A stretch of 64,000 nucleotides of DNA. Source: Haloechinothrix halophila YIM 93223. GTDB lineage: Bacteria > Actinomycetota > Actinomycetes > Mycobacteriales > Pseudonocardiaceae. Each line of letters begins with the position of its first letter. Position 1 is the stretch's first letter. This document shows, piece after piece, positions 19,616 to 27,818 of the stretch. Both the position numbers and the translations under genes were made by a program. Where the stretch lies: positions 1,177,723-1,241,722 of the forward strand of contig NZ_KI632509.1 of the NCBI RefSeq assembly GCF_000504245.1, written 5' to 3'. The notes below the pieces were generated by a model. That model searched no databases and was not told where the DNA came from. It saw only the letters and a list, made by a program, of their open reading frames with translations.

Positions 19616-19741
19616 GTGTCCTGCAGTCTCGACGTTGTGTCCTGCAGTCTCGACGTTGTGTCCTGCAGTCTCGACGTTGTGTCCTGCAGTCTCGACGTTG
19701 TGTCCTGCAGTCTCGACGTTGTGTCCTGCAGTCTCGACGCC
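19616..19741. repeat. 21-bp tandem array 1 (six units)
   Basis: Six head-to-tail 21-bp units start at 19616, 19637, 19658, 19679, 19700 and 19721. The first five are identical; the sixth differs in its last two bases. Read on the minus strand each unit is GGACACAACGTC then GAGACTGCA. The array begins 17 bp after the dnaE stop, and a degenerate half unit seems to fill the gap. It belongs to the same family as four other arrays in this window. Confidence 0.95.
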
Positions 19742-19852
19742 GTGTTCCCCATTCCCGGCAGCCGTCCCTGACAGCTCCTCGGGGTGCGTCCAGGGTTAAA
19801 CCAGGGCGTTTCCTGATACTGCGCTCAGCTTCGAGTCGGCATTGTCGAGTTC

Positions 19853-20761
19853 GTGGGAACTCACGCGGCAATTCCGTCTCAACTGCTCGCTCGTCCACCT
19901 GCGGTCTACAACGCCTCATACACGATCGTACGCGTCGCGATCACCGCAGTGCGCACGGGCACGCACCTGCTTGGACGCGCGTCGGGCGACGTCGTCGCCC
20001 CGGCCGTGCTCGGCTTTACCGGCCTGGGGTGCGCGGCGGTGTTCTTCGTCGTGTTGCACGCGCTTGCGCCCGCGTCGCTGAACCCGTTGCGGGAGCCGAT
20101 GTCGGACTACGCGCTCGCCGACGGCGTCGGCTGGATGTTTCCGGTTGGGGTCGGGTTCATCGCGATCGGTGGAGCCGGTGCGACGCTCGGCCTCGCGCGG
20201 TCGGGACTCCTCGGTACCGGCTGGCTGCGCTGGGCGATGACGGTGATCGTCACCAGCGCCATCGGAACTGCGGTGTTTCCCACAGACGAGGACTTCCCGC
20301 TCTCGTTAACCGCCGAGATACACCGGTACGCGGCGATCACGCTCTTCGTCGCCGTGCCGGTCGCCGCAATGTTGGCGGCGACGGCGCATGGGCATGACGC
20401 CTGGCTGCTCGCTACCGGGCTGGTGGCGACCGGTTTGCTGGTCGTGTTCCTGCTCAGCCACCTGGCTGTAATGCCGCAGGCCCTCCAAGATCTTCGTGGC
20501 TTGTTCCAACGGGTACTGGTCGTCGTGGACCTGGCCATCCTTGGACGCTTCTGCCGCGCGGCGCACCGCGCGACAATGTCGAACACTGCGTCCGGAACGT
20601 CGGACACGGCGTCGAGAACGCAGGACACAACGCCACGAGCGTCGGACACGGCGTCGGGAACGTCGGACACAACGCCACGAGCGTCGGACACGGCGTCGAG
20701 AACGTCGGACACGATGCGGGGCGAGTGCACCGGCTCGGTGTTACCTGGCGTCCCGGGTTAA
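19853..20761 (+). CDS. DUF998-like membrane protein with repeat-derived tail
   Basis: About six transmembrane helices span residues 45-235, with the family-like LNPLREPMSDYALADGVGWMFPVGVGFIAIGGAG and PTDEDFPLSLTAEIHRYAAI between them. It is a DUF998-type integral membrane protein of unknown role. The start is uncertain: GTG 19853 gives 302 residues, and a later start is possible. From about residue 243 on, the coding sequence is the 21-bp array, read in frame as heptads such as SDTASGT, SDTASRT and SDTTPRA. Family members normally end near the last helix, so I infer that the original stop was lost when the array grew. Confidence 0.65.
   Translation: MGTHAAIPSQLLARPPAVYNASYTIVRVAITAVRTGTHLLGRASGDVVAPAVLGFTGLGCAAVFFVVLHALAPASLNPLREPMSDYALADGVGWMFPVGVGFIAIGGAGATLGLARSGLLGTGWLRWAMTVIVTSAIGTAVFPTDEDFPLSLTAEIHRYAAITLFVAVPVAAMLAATAHGHDAWLLATGLVATGLLVVFLLSHLAVMPQALQDLRGLFQRVLVVVDLAILGRFCRAAHRATMSNTASGTSDTASRTQDTTPRASDTASGTSDTTPRASDTASRTSDTMRGECTGSVLPGVPG
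20581..20719. repeat. 21-bp tandem array 2, inside a coding sequence
   Basis: Units start at 20581, 20602, 20623, 20644, 20665 and 20686, with a partial seventh at 20707. Units 3 and 5 are identical and units 4 and 6 differ by one base, showing a 42-bp higher-order duplication. The consensus on the plus strand is GGACAC, a variable pair, CG(T/C)C, then G/C-rich sequence ending in CGTC. Because 21 bp is seven codons, the array keeps the reading frame of the DUF998-like gene. Confidence 0.95.
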
Positions 20762-20764
20762 CGT
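20759..20764 (+). promoter_or_regulatory. Candidate leaderless -10 box for the gamma-CA-like gene
   Basis: TAACGT lies 6 nt before the ATG at 20771, and no Shine-Dalgarno is present. It overlaps the TAA stop of the upstream gene. Confidence 0.4.
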
Positions 20765-20770
20765 GCACTC

Positions 20771-21295
20771 ATGCCTATGTACTCGTTCGAGGGAAAACGC
20801 CCGACCGTCCACGCTGATGCCTGGATCGCGCCGACCGCGACCCTGATCGGCGACGTGACCGTCGAGGCAGGCGCGTCGATCTGGTATGGCGCTGTGCTGC
20901 GGGCGGACTTCGGCAGCATCGTCATCCGCGAAGGCGCCAACATCCAGGACAACTCTGTCGTGCACGTCAACGAGGGCGTCTGCGAGGTCGGCAAGAACGT
21001 CACCGTGGGCCACATGTGCCTGGTGCACGACTGCACGATCGGCGAGCAGGCGCTGATCGGCAACGGCTCGACCGTGCTGGACCAGTCCGTCGTCGGCCCG
21101 AAGGCGATGGTCGCGGCGGGCGCGGTCGTCACCCCGAACTCCGAGGTCCCCGGCGAGGTCATCGCGATGGGCGCACCCGCCAAGAAGCACGTGCCGCTGA
21201 CCGACACCGCACGCGGCTGGGTCGAGTACAACGCCGTGATCTATCAGGAGATCGCCAAGCGTCACCGGGACGGCGTAGAGCTGATCGAGGAGTAA
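20771..21295 (+). CDS. Gamma-carbonic anhydrase-like hexapeptide-repeat protein
   Basis: A 174-residue left-handed beta-helix protein. Hexapeptide repeats run from IAPTATLIGDVTVEAGASIWYGAVLRAD to VAAGAVVTPNSEVPGEVIAMGAPAKK. The three metal-ligand histidines of the gamma-carbonic anhydrase/PaaY/CaiE group are present: SVVHVNEG and VGHMCLVHDC. Members of this family hydrate CO2 or act on thioesters; many are of unproven activity. It is a trimer in known structures. Translation is probably leaderless. It precedes the ZTP riboswitch-glyA unit on the same strand. Confidence 0.85.
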   Translation: MPMYSFEGKRPTVHADAWIAPTATLIGDVTVEAGASIWYGAVLRADFGSIVIREGANIQDNSVVHVNEGVCEVGKNVTVGHMCLVHDCTIGEQALIGNGSTVLDQSVVGPKAMVAAGAVVTPNSEVPGEVIAMGAPAKKHVPLTDTARGWVEYNAVIYQEIAKRHRDGVELIEE

Positions 21296-21331
21296 CACTC
21301 GCGGAGTCACCGTATGTCGCACTAGCATCGA

Positions 21332-21411
21332 GTTGCGACGTGCGACTGGCGCGAGAAGGTGGAGCACCACCGGGGAGCGACTATCGCGGACACCGTGCGC
21401 CTGGGTGTCCG
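21332..21411 (+). ncRNA. ZTP/ZMP (pfl) riboswitch upstream of glyA
   Basis: The leader contains the conserved blocks of the pfl motif in order: GTGCGACTGGCG (about 21340), GGTGGAGCACCACCGGGGAG (21358-21377), a variable stem, and GTGCGCCTGGGT (21395-21406). The last block lies within the stem CGGACACC/GGTGTCCG (21387-21394 with 21404-21411). This RNA senses ZMP/ZTP, a sign of low 10-formyl-tetrahydrofolate, and is known to control one-carbon genes such as glyA. The aptamer ends about 8 nt before the AGGAG ribosome binding site, and no separate terminator is seen, so translational control is likely. Confidence 0.88.
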
Positions 21412-21430
21412 TCCGAGATAGGAGTACGCG

Positions 21431-22699
21431 ATGTCCCATCAGCCCCCGCTGCCCACGTTGAGCGCTGCCGACCCCGAGATCGCGAACCTCGTCGAGGCCG
21501 AGGCGCGGCGTCAGCACGACAAGATCCGCATGATCGCGTCGGAGAACTACGTCTCGCAGGCGGTGCTGGAAGCGACTGGCACCGTGCTGACGAACAAGTA
21601 CTCCGAGGGCTACGCGGGCAGGCGGTACTACGAGGGCCAGCAGGTCATCGACCAGGTGGAGAACCTGACGATCGACCGTGCCAAGGCGGTGTTCGGCGTC
21701 GACCACGCCAACGTGCAGCCATATTCCGGCTCACCAGCCAACCTCGCGGTCTACCTCGCGCTGGCCAAGCCGGGCGACACGATCATGGGCATGGCGCTGC
21801 CAGACGGCGGCCACCTCACCCACGGCTGGACGGTCTCGGCCACCGGCAAGTGGTTCAACGCCGTCCGCTACGGCGTGCGCAAGGAGACCGGTCGCGTCGA
21901 CTTCGACCAGGTGCGCGAGCTGGCGCGGGAGCACCGGCCGAAGCTGATCTTCGCGGGCGGCACCGCGATACCGCGCACCATCGACTTCGCCACGTTCGCC
22001 GAGATCGCCCGCGAGGTCGACGCCGTGTTGGTCGCGGACATCGCCCACATCGCGGGCCTGGTAGCGGGTGGTGCGCATCCTTCACCGGTCGGCCACGCGC
22101 CAATCATCACGACGACGACGCACAAAACACTGCGTGGCCCGCGTGGCGCGATGATCATGACGGAGGCCGAGCATGCCAAGGCGATCGACAAGGCGGTTTT
22201 CCCAGGACTGCAGGGTGGTCCGCATAACAGCACGACCGCTGCCATCGCCGTCGCGCTCGGCGAGGCGGCCGGGCCGGACTTCCGCGACTACGCGCATGGC
22301 GTCGTCGCCAACGCCAAGGCACTGGCGGACGCACTGCTGGAGCACGGGTTCGATCTGGTCTCTGGCGGAACTGACAACCACCTGATCCTGGCCGACCTGA
22401 CCAGCAAGGAGATCGGCGGCAAGCCGGCCGCGCAGGCGCTGGATCGGGCCGGGATAGAGCTGAACTACAACACCGTGCCGTTCGACCCGCGCAAGCCGTT
22501 CGATCCATCCGGCATCCGCATCGGCACGGCCGCACTGACGACCCGCGGATTGCGGCCGGAGCACCAGCCGCGGATCGCGGAGTGGATTGACCGCGTGGTC
22601 ACGGCGACCGCGCGCGGCGACGAGAGTGTCATCGACACGGTGGCCGCCGAGGTCGGCGAGCTGCTCGCCAACTTCCCGATGCCCGGTTGGGTGCGCTGA
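21431..22699 (+). CDS. glyA: Serine hydroxymethyltransferase
   Basis: PLP enzyme of 422 residues that interconverts serine and glycine and loads tetrahydrofolate with a one-carbon unit. Motifs include RQHDKIRMIASENYVSQAVLEA, NKYSEGYAGRRYYEGQQVID, ADIAHIAGLVAGG and the PLP lysine in TTTHKTLRGPRGAMIM. The ATG at 21431 is preceded by AGGAG. It is the only gene directly behind the ZTP riboswitch, consistent with induction when formyl-folate is short. Confidence 0.97.
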   Translation: MSHQPPLPTLSAADPEIANLVEAEARRQHDKIRMIASENYVSQAVLEATGTVLTNKYSEGYAGRRYYEGQQVIDQVENLTIDRAKAVFGVDHANVQPYSGSPANLAVYLALAKPGDTIMGMALPDGGHLTHGWTVSATGKWFNAVRYGVRKETGRVDFDQVRELAREHRPKLIFAGGTAIPRTIDFATFAEIAREVDAVLVADIAHIAGLVAGGAHPSPVGHAPIITTTTHKTLRGPRGAMIMTEAEHAKAIDKAVFPGLQGGPHNSTTAAIAVALGEAAGPDFRDYAHGVVANAKALADALLEHGFDLVSGGTDNHLILADLTSKEIGGKPAAQALDRAGIELNYNTVPFDPRKPFDPSGIRIGTAALTTRGLRPEHQPRIAEWIDRVVTATARGDESVIDTVAAEVGELLANFPMPGWVR

Positions 22700-22808
22700 G
22701 CCCTGCTCGCAGGGGGCGCACCACCACGCCGGGGGCCGGGCGGCGCGTGTTGCTTCGGCGACAAACAGTCAGCCGAACTTTGTCGGCCGCGCGTAGGGGG
22801 CTGTGCGG

Positions 22809-22828
22809 GCAAACGATGTCCCGTTTGC
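22809..22828. other. Small perfect hairpin between glyA and the lipase gene
   Basis: GCAAACG (22809-22815) and CGTTTGC (22822-22828) pair perfectly around a 6-nt loop. It could be the glyA terminator or part of the lipase leader. The rest of the 274-bp gap shows nothing I can name. Confidence 0.4.
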
Positions 22829-22973
22829 AGCAAACTGTTCTGAGTTTTGATCACTCATCATCTTCCCCATTGCGATTTCCGAATGATTGGAAAGCGCGCG
22901 AGGTTGAGGGTTGTTCACCATGAACGGCCCGGCCTTGGTTGAAGCTGGCTCCTACTCTCGTGGAGGTTCGACG

Positions 22974-23690
22974 ATGAACCCTCGGCAACTATTTCCCGCG
23001 AATCGCACACGCCGCCTGCGACGTACCCTCGGGCTGCTCGCCGCCACCGTGCTGGCCGTCGCCGGCGCGCAGGTCGCCGCCGCGGGTGTCGCTAGCGGAG
23101 CCGAACGTGATCCGGTGATCTTCGTGCACGGCTACAGCATGACCAGCGAATCGTGGGCCGATATGATGGCCGACTTCCTCGCCGACGGCTACTCGTCCGA
23201 TGAGCTCTACGCCTGGGACTACGACACCGCGCAGTCCAACAAGACCACCGCGGAGGAGTTCGTCGCGGTTGTTGACGACATGCTGGCCAAGACCGGTGCG
23301 GCCGAGGTCGACGTGGTCACGCATTCCATGGGCGGGCTGAACACCCGGTGGTATCTCAAGTTCCTCGGCGGTTCCGACAAGGTCGACGACTGGGTGTCGC
23401 TTGCCGGCCCCAACCACGGCACGATCAACTCGGGCTTCTGCTATGCGCTGCACACCTCGTGCCAGGAGATGATGCAGGGGTCGGACTTCCTGCTGACGCT
23501 CAACGACGGTGACGAAACCCCGGGGACCACCGATTACGGCACGTGGTGGTCGCAGTGCGACGAGATCATCAACCCGTCGACGAGCACCATTCTCGACGGC
23601 GCGACCAACACGCAGACGCACTGCCTCGAACACCTGATGTTCCTCAGTGACCCGATCGTCTCGCAGCAGGTTCGCGACTTCGTCCGGTAA
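22974..23690 (+). CDS. Secreted triacylglycerol lipase (alpha/beta hydrolase)
   Basis: ATG 22974 follows GGAGG and gives 238 residues. An N-terminal signal peptide of about 43 residues (RRLRRTLGLLAATVLAVAGAQVAAAG) precedes DPVIFVHGYS, the oxyanion region, and the nucleophile elbow THSMGG. The rest (WVSLAGPNHGT, CYALHTSCQEM, and LEHLMFLSDPIV with a likely catalytic His) matches class 2/EstA-type bacterial lipases. Four cysteines could form disulfides outside the cell. It is a single gene closed by a strong terminator. Confidence 0.88.
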   Translation: MNPRQLFPANRTRRLRRTLGLLAATVLAVAGAQVAAAGVASGAERDPVIFVHGYSMTSESWADMMADFLADGYSSDELYAWDYDTAQSNKTTAEEFVAVVDDMLAKTGAAEVDVVTHSMGGLNTRWYLKFLGGSDKVDDWVSLAGPNHGTINSGFCYALHTSCQEMMQGSDFLLTLNDGDETPGTTDYGTWWSQCDEIINPSTSTILDGATNTQTHCLEHLMFLSDPIVSQQVRDFVR

Positions 23691-23706
23691 GCCGCCGAAC
23701 GGCGCG

Positions 23707-23749
23707 AACGGGCGCCATTCCACGCCTACGACGTGGAATGGCGCCCGTT
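23707..23749. terminator. Bidirectional terminator between lipase and ppa
   Basis: A perfect 18-bp stem (23707-23724 with 23732-23749) and a 7-nt loop lie between the convergent lipase and ppa genes. AA at one edge and TT at the other would give short U-runs in both directions. Confidence 0.85.
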
Positions 23750-23783
23750 GCGGTGTACCCGGCTCCGCGGGCCCGGCGGGTGA

Positions 23784-24299
23784 TCAGTGAGTTTCGCCCG
23801 AGGCCTCCAGCTTGGCGAGGCGGTCCTTCTCCCGCTCGTAGGACGCCTTGATCTCGGTCTCCGCATCGACCCGGCCGACCCACGACGAGCCCTCGACGCT
23901 CTTGGCGGGCTCCAGGTCCTTGTAGACCTCGAAGAAGTGCTGGATCTCCAGTTTGTGGAACTCGTTCAGGTGGTGAATGTCACGCAGATGCTCGAGCCGG
24001 GGGTCCTCCGACGGCACCGCGATGACCTTGTCGTCAGGGCCCTTCTCGTCGGTCATGCGGAACATGCCGATGGCACGCGCGCGGATCAGGCAGCCGGGGA
24101 AGGTCGGCTCCTGCACCAGCACGAGGACGTCGAGCGGGTCGCCGTCCTGGCCAAGGGTGTCGTCGATGAAGCCGTAGTCAGCCGGGTACTGCGTTGCCGT
24201 GAACAGGGTCCGGTCCAGCTTCAACCTGCCGGTCTTGTGATCGACCTCGTACTTGTTGCGCTCCCCACGGGGGATCTCGATCGTTACGTCGAACTCCAC
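23784..24299 (-). CDS. ppa: Inorganic pyrophosphatase (family I)
   Basis: Hydrolyses pyrophosphate to phosphate in the cytoplasm, pulling biosynthetic reactions forward. The 171-residue protein begins at GTG 24299 ([21 protein letters not shown]), with GGAG 7 nt upstream. Metal-binding residues lie in [21 protein letters not shown], the family signature. A longer in-frame extension upstream overlaps the divergent dacB leader and is not expected. Position next to dacB matches mycobacteria. Confidence 0.95.
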   Translation of the reverse strand: MEFDVTIEIPRGERNKYEVDHKTGRLKLDRTLFTATQYPADYGFIDDTLGQDGDPLDVLVLVQEPTFPGCLIRARAIGMFRMTDEKGPDDKVIAVPSEDPRLEHLRDIHHLNEFHKLEIQHFFEVYKDLEPAKSVEGSSWVGRVDAETEIKASYEREKDRLAKLEASGETH

Positions 24300-24457
24300 G
24301 GCGTCTCCACAGTCTGTGATGTCTTGGTGCGCGTGCCCGCGTTTCGCGGCGCGCCTGCGCCCGCGCCGACTCGCGCGTGTCTCTGCGATGGTCTCGGCTA
24401 CTAGTGTGGACCATGCACTTCCCAGTGACGCGATGGCTGGTGGCAGAGGAGACGTAG

Positions 24458-26677
24458 GTGACAGGGGATTCGGGCGATCGCGGCACAGAGGACTGGCCGG
24501 CCGACGATCAGGACGTTGGAGCGCCGTCGCGTCCGTCTCCGCCGCCTCAGGGGCATCCGCGGTCGCAGTCGTGGTCCCGCGCGGGGCAGCACGGCGGGCA
24601 GCAACGCCAGCAGGGACGTTTTCCGCACGGTGCGCCGCCGCCAGCGCCCGGTCCGCAGCAGGGTCCGCCGCAAGGGCAGCGACCTGGGCCGCCGCCACCC
24701 GGTCAGCCACCGACACCCCCGCCGCCAGTACCACCCGCGCCGGCTATCGCGTCGCCGCAGCGCATCGAACCGCAGCGGCAGCCACGCTGGGGTGTGAGGG
24801 GACACCTGGGCGGCCCGCCACAAGGGCAGCACCAGCCACCACCTCAGCCGACGCGGGAGAGCACTGATCCGCATGCGGGTTACGCCTGGCAGGGACACCC
24901 CCTCCAGGACTCCGACGCGGAGACGGACTCGCTGCCGTACCCGGCACAGGCTGCGCGCCCCGGCCATGCACCGAATGCCGGACCCACGCCACACCACGCG
25001 GATCAGTTCTACGGCGGCGCGCAGCACCCCATCGAGGATCACGGCGGGGTCGCCTATTCGGCCAGCACGGCCCCCGAGCCAGGCCACGCAGGCGCCGCGA
25101 CGTACGACGGGGCCGCCTATTCGGCCAGCACGGCCCCCGAGCCAGGCCACGCAGGCGCCGCGACGTACGACGGGGCCGCCTATTCGGCCAGCACGGCCCC
25201 CGAGCCAGGCCACGCAGGCGCCGAAGCCCCCGAGTCCACACCCGACGGCGCCGATGACACCGACACCGCAGCGGAGGCCAACGTCGCCTTGGCCCCGCGC
25301 CGTCGCGGCAAGAAGCCCCTCGTCATCACGCTTGTCGTGCTGCTACTCCTCGGTGCGGCAGGCGGCGCGCTCGTCGTCCCTGACGTCGCCAACCGGTTCG
25401 CGCTGCCATGGGCGCCGAACGCCCCGGCGGAGCCGCCACCGGAACCCCGTGCGGTGCAGCGCAGCCTCACGGGGCCTGAGCAAGCCGTCGGCGCGCCCTC
25501 ACCGGAGGGAGTCAGCGACGCGCTGGAGAAGGCGGCGAGCAGCAGTGCCCTTGGCACGCTGTCCGGCAGCGTGGTCGACCCCGTCACCGGCACCGCGCTG
25601 TGGCAGCGGGACGCCGACAAGCCGCTCCCGCCCGCGTCAACGACCAAGCTGCTCACCTCGGCGGCCGCACTGCTCAGCGTCGACCACACCGCCACGCTGA
25701 CGACCACCGTCGTCGAGGGACCGGAGCCGGGCTCGGTGGTGCTCGTCGCCGGTGGTGACCCGACGCTGTCCTCGGCGGGCAAGGGCGAGGACACCCTCTA
25801 CACCGGCGCCGCGCGGCTGGACGACCTGGTCAAGCAGGTGCGGAGGTCAGCGGGCGACGTCTCGACCGTGTACCTCGACACCAGCGCCTACCAGGGCGGC
25901 AGTCGCGCGTCGGGCTGGGAGCCTGGCGACGCGCCGTCAACGTACGCCGCACCGGTCGAGCCCGTGATGCTCGACGGCGGCAGGACCAACCCGAACAACG
26001 AAGACGTACCACGCACCGGCGATCCCGCTGGCGCGCTGGCCAAAGAGTTCGCCAACCGGCTCGGCGCCAGCGTCGGCGGCGCGAAGTCGACCACCGCCCG
26101 CGACGCCGCGGTCCTCGGCGAGGTGGACTCCGCGCCGCTGCCGGTGCTCGTCGACGACCTGCTCACCGCGTCGGACAACGTGCTCGCCGAGGCCGTCGCA
26201 AGGCAGGTCGCGCTCGCCAACGACCAACCGCCCTCGTTCGACGGTGCCGCCACGGCGACCAAACGGGTGCTCAGCGACGCCGGATTCGACGTCTCCGGCG
26301 TTACGCTCGCGGATGGCAGCGGACTGTCCTCGGACAATGCCATCCCCGCCGCGCTGCTCACCGACGTCCTCGCCGTGGCGGCGGGCGACGCCACCGATCC
26401 CACGGCGGCGAAACTTCGTCCGCTGCTGGCTGGGCTCCCGGTCGCGGGCGGCACCGGCACGCTCATCGACCGCTATGGCGATGGCGCGCAAGGCAACGGC
26501 TGGGTCAGGGCGAAGACCGGCACGCTTTCCGACGTCAACACCCTCGCCGGAGTGGTGCTGACCAAGAGCGGCAGGCTGCTGGTGTTCGCGTTGATGTCGT
26601 CCGGCACCGGCCCCAACTCCGCACGGCCCGCGCTGGACGCCGTCGCGTCGGCGCTCCGGGGCTGCGGCTGCCGGTAG
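24458..26677 (+). CDS. dacB: D-alanyl-D-alanine carboxypeptidase (PBP4/DacB, S13)
   Basis: Penicillin-binding protein of 739 residues. The first 285 residues are cytoplasmic, disordered and rich in Pro/Gln/Gly, and include a 21-residue tandem repeat. A transmembrane helix (about 287-306) follows, then an extracellular S13 domain with SxxK at S394 (STTK), SxN at S572 (SDN) and KTG at K686. It trims or cleaves peptidoglycan peptides. The Pro-rich tail is far longer than in the mycobacterial protein I recall and may bind cytoplasmic partners. GTG 24458 has GAGGAG upstream. It is divergent from ppa. Confidence 0.9.
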   Translation: MTGDSGDRGTEDWPADDQDVGAPSRPSPPPQGHPRSQSWSRAGQHGGQQRQQGRFPHGAPPPAPGPQQGPPQGQRPGPPPPGQPPTPPPPVPPAPAIASPQRIEPQRQPRWGVRGHLGGPPQGQHQPPPQPTRESTDPHAGYAWQGHPLQDSDAETDSLPYPAQAARPGHAPNAGPTPHHADQFYGGAQHPIEDHGGVAYSASTAPEPGHAGAATYDGAAYSASTAPEPGHAGAATYDGAAYSASTAPEPGHAGAEAPESTPDGADDTDTAAEANVALAPRRRGKKPLVITLVVLLLLGAAGGALVVPDVANRFALPWAPNAPAEPPPEPRAVQRSLTGPEQAVGAPSPEGVSDALEKAASSSALGTLSGSVVDPVTGTALWQRDADKPLPPASTTKLLTSAAALLSVDHTATLTTTVVEGPEPGSVVLVAGGDPTLSSAGKGEDTLYTGAARLDDLVKQVRRSAGDVSTVYLDTSAYQGGSRASGWEPGDAPSTYAAPVEPVMLDGGRTNPNNEDVPRTGDPAGALAKEFANRLGASVGGAKSTTARDAAVLGEVDSAPLPVLVDDLLTASDNVLAEAVARQVALANDQPPSFDGAATATKRVLSDAGFDVSGVTLADGSGLSSDNAIPAALLTDVLAVAAGDATDPTAAKLRPLLAGLPVAGGTGTLIDRYGDGAQGNGWVRAKTGTLSDVNTLAGVVLTKSGRLLVFALMSSGTGPNSARPALDAVASALRGCGCR
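25052..25223. repeat. 63-bp in-frame tandem repeat within dacB
   Basis: About 2.7 near-identical copies of a 63-bp unit start at 25052, 25115 and 25178. They encode [25 protein letters not shown] 21-residue repeats in the cytoplasmic tail. The identity at nucleotide level indicates recent slippage or recombination. Confidence 0.95.
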
Positions 26678-26724
26678 GGCCGCGCCGCGAAAGCCGCCGG
26701 TGCCGCGACACCCACCGGAACGGG

Positions 26725-26730
26725 TAGCGT
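26725..26730 (+). promoter_or_regulatory. Candidate leaderless -10 box for the metalloprotease gene
   Basis: TAGCGT lies 8 nt before the ATG at 26739, with no Shine-Dalgarno between. Confidence 0.4.
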
Positions 26731-26738
26731 CACACGGT

Positions 26739-27818
26739 ATGGACACGTTGACCGGTCGAGACGCCGCACGCGGTGATCCCGACAGCCCGGTACACCCGCT
26801 CGTCGACTGGTCCGTCGCGGCGACAACGGGCGCGCTGCTCGTCGGTGGCGGACCAGATGTCCCCCGCGAGGTCGCCGACAAGGCCGTTGCGCAACTGGGC
26901 GAGTTCTCCACCGTCGCCGAGCAGCACGTGCGAGACGTCACCGGGCTCGGCGAAGGCCTGCCCATCCCGGAGGCAGCCGTCGTGGACCGCAGGGCATGGG
27001 TGCGCTCCGCTGCCGCCGGCCTCGATGCACTGACCAGCAGCGCACTCGCCTCGTCGTCCCACACCAGGGGTGGTCCGGTCGGACGACTCATGGCGGGCGG
27101 CGCAGGAGTGCAGACCGGGCTCGCGCTGGCGTTCCTCGGCTCCAAGGTGCTCGGCCAGTACGACCCGTTCGCCAGGGACCGCGAGGGCGTCCTCCTGCTG
27201 GTCGCACCGAACATCGTGCAGGCAGAACACGCCATGGACGTCGACAGCGACGACTTCCGGCTCTGGGTGTGCCTGCACGAGTGCACCCACCGGCTTCAGT
27301 TCAACGCCGTCGATTGGCTCGCGGACTACTTCGCCGACGAGGTCGGCCGGTTCATCTCCGGCATCGACGACACCGCGGCCCGCTCGCTGAACCGGCTGCC
27401 TGACGTCATCCGCAACGCCAAGCACCCGGACGGCACGCTCGGCGTATTCGAGGCGTTGCAGTCGCCGCGGCAGCGCGAATCGTTCAACCGCCTGATCGCC
27501 GTGTCCACCCTGCTCGAAGGCCACGCCGACTTCGTGATGGACGAGGTCGGTCCCGAGATCGTGCCATCGGTCGCCAGCATCAGGCGCAAGTTCACCGAAC
27601 GGCGCAAGGGCGGCGGTCTGTTCGACCGGATCCTCCGTGCGCTACTCGGCATCGACGCCAAGATCAAGCAGTACGAGCGTGGTAGCAAGTTCACCAAGCA
27701 CGTTGTTGGTGCGGTCGGCATGGCCGGTTTCAACGAGGTGTGGCGCTCGCCGGACACCCTGCCGACCCGCGACGAGATCAGTGAGCCGGACACATGGTTG
27801 CGCAGAGTTCACGGCTAG
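26739..27818 (+). CDS. Zinc-dependent metalloprotease-like protein (Rv3626c type)
   Basis: A 359-residue protein of the actinobacterial family often annotated as zinc-dependent metalloprotease or F420-biosynthesis-associated hydrolase. The probable zinc site is HECTH in LWVCLHECTHRLQFN; a later Glu (TLLEGHADFVMDEVG) fits as third ligand. No signal peptide is visible, so it is cytoplasmic. The true substrate is unknown to me. It sits between dacB and tilS as in mycobacteria and overlaps tilS by 25 bp. Confidence 0.85.
   Translation: MDTLTGRDAARGDPDSPVHPLVDWSVAATTGALLVGGGPDVPREVADKAVAQLGEFSTVAEQHVRDVTGLGEGLPIPEAAVVDRRAWVRSAAAGLDALTSSALASSSHTRGGPVGRLMAGGAGVQTGLALAFLGSKVLGQYDPFARDREGVLLLVAPNIVQAEHAMDVDSDDFRLWVCLHECTHRLQFNAVDWLADYFADEVGRFISGIDDTAARSLNRLPDVIRNAKHPDGTLGVFEALQSPRQRESFNRLIAVSTLLEGHADFVMDEVGPEIVPSVASIRRKFTERRKGGGLFDRILRALLGIDAKIKQYERGSKFTKHVVGAVGMAGFNEVWRSPDTLPTRDEISEPDTWLRRVHG

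Noticed and set aside
19616..19741. CRISPR-like direct repeats
   Set aside because: Units are contiguous with no spacers, the period is 21 bp, and there are no cas genes.
24300..24734. Long N-terminal extension of pyrophosphatase
   Set aside because: It overlaps the divergent dacB 5' region, is low complexity, and a good GTG with ribosome binding site exists at 24299.
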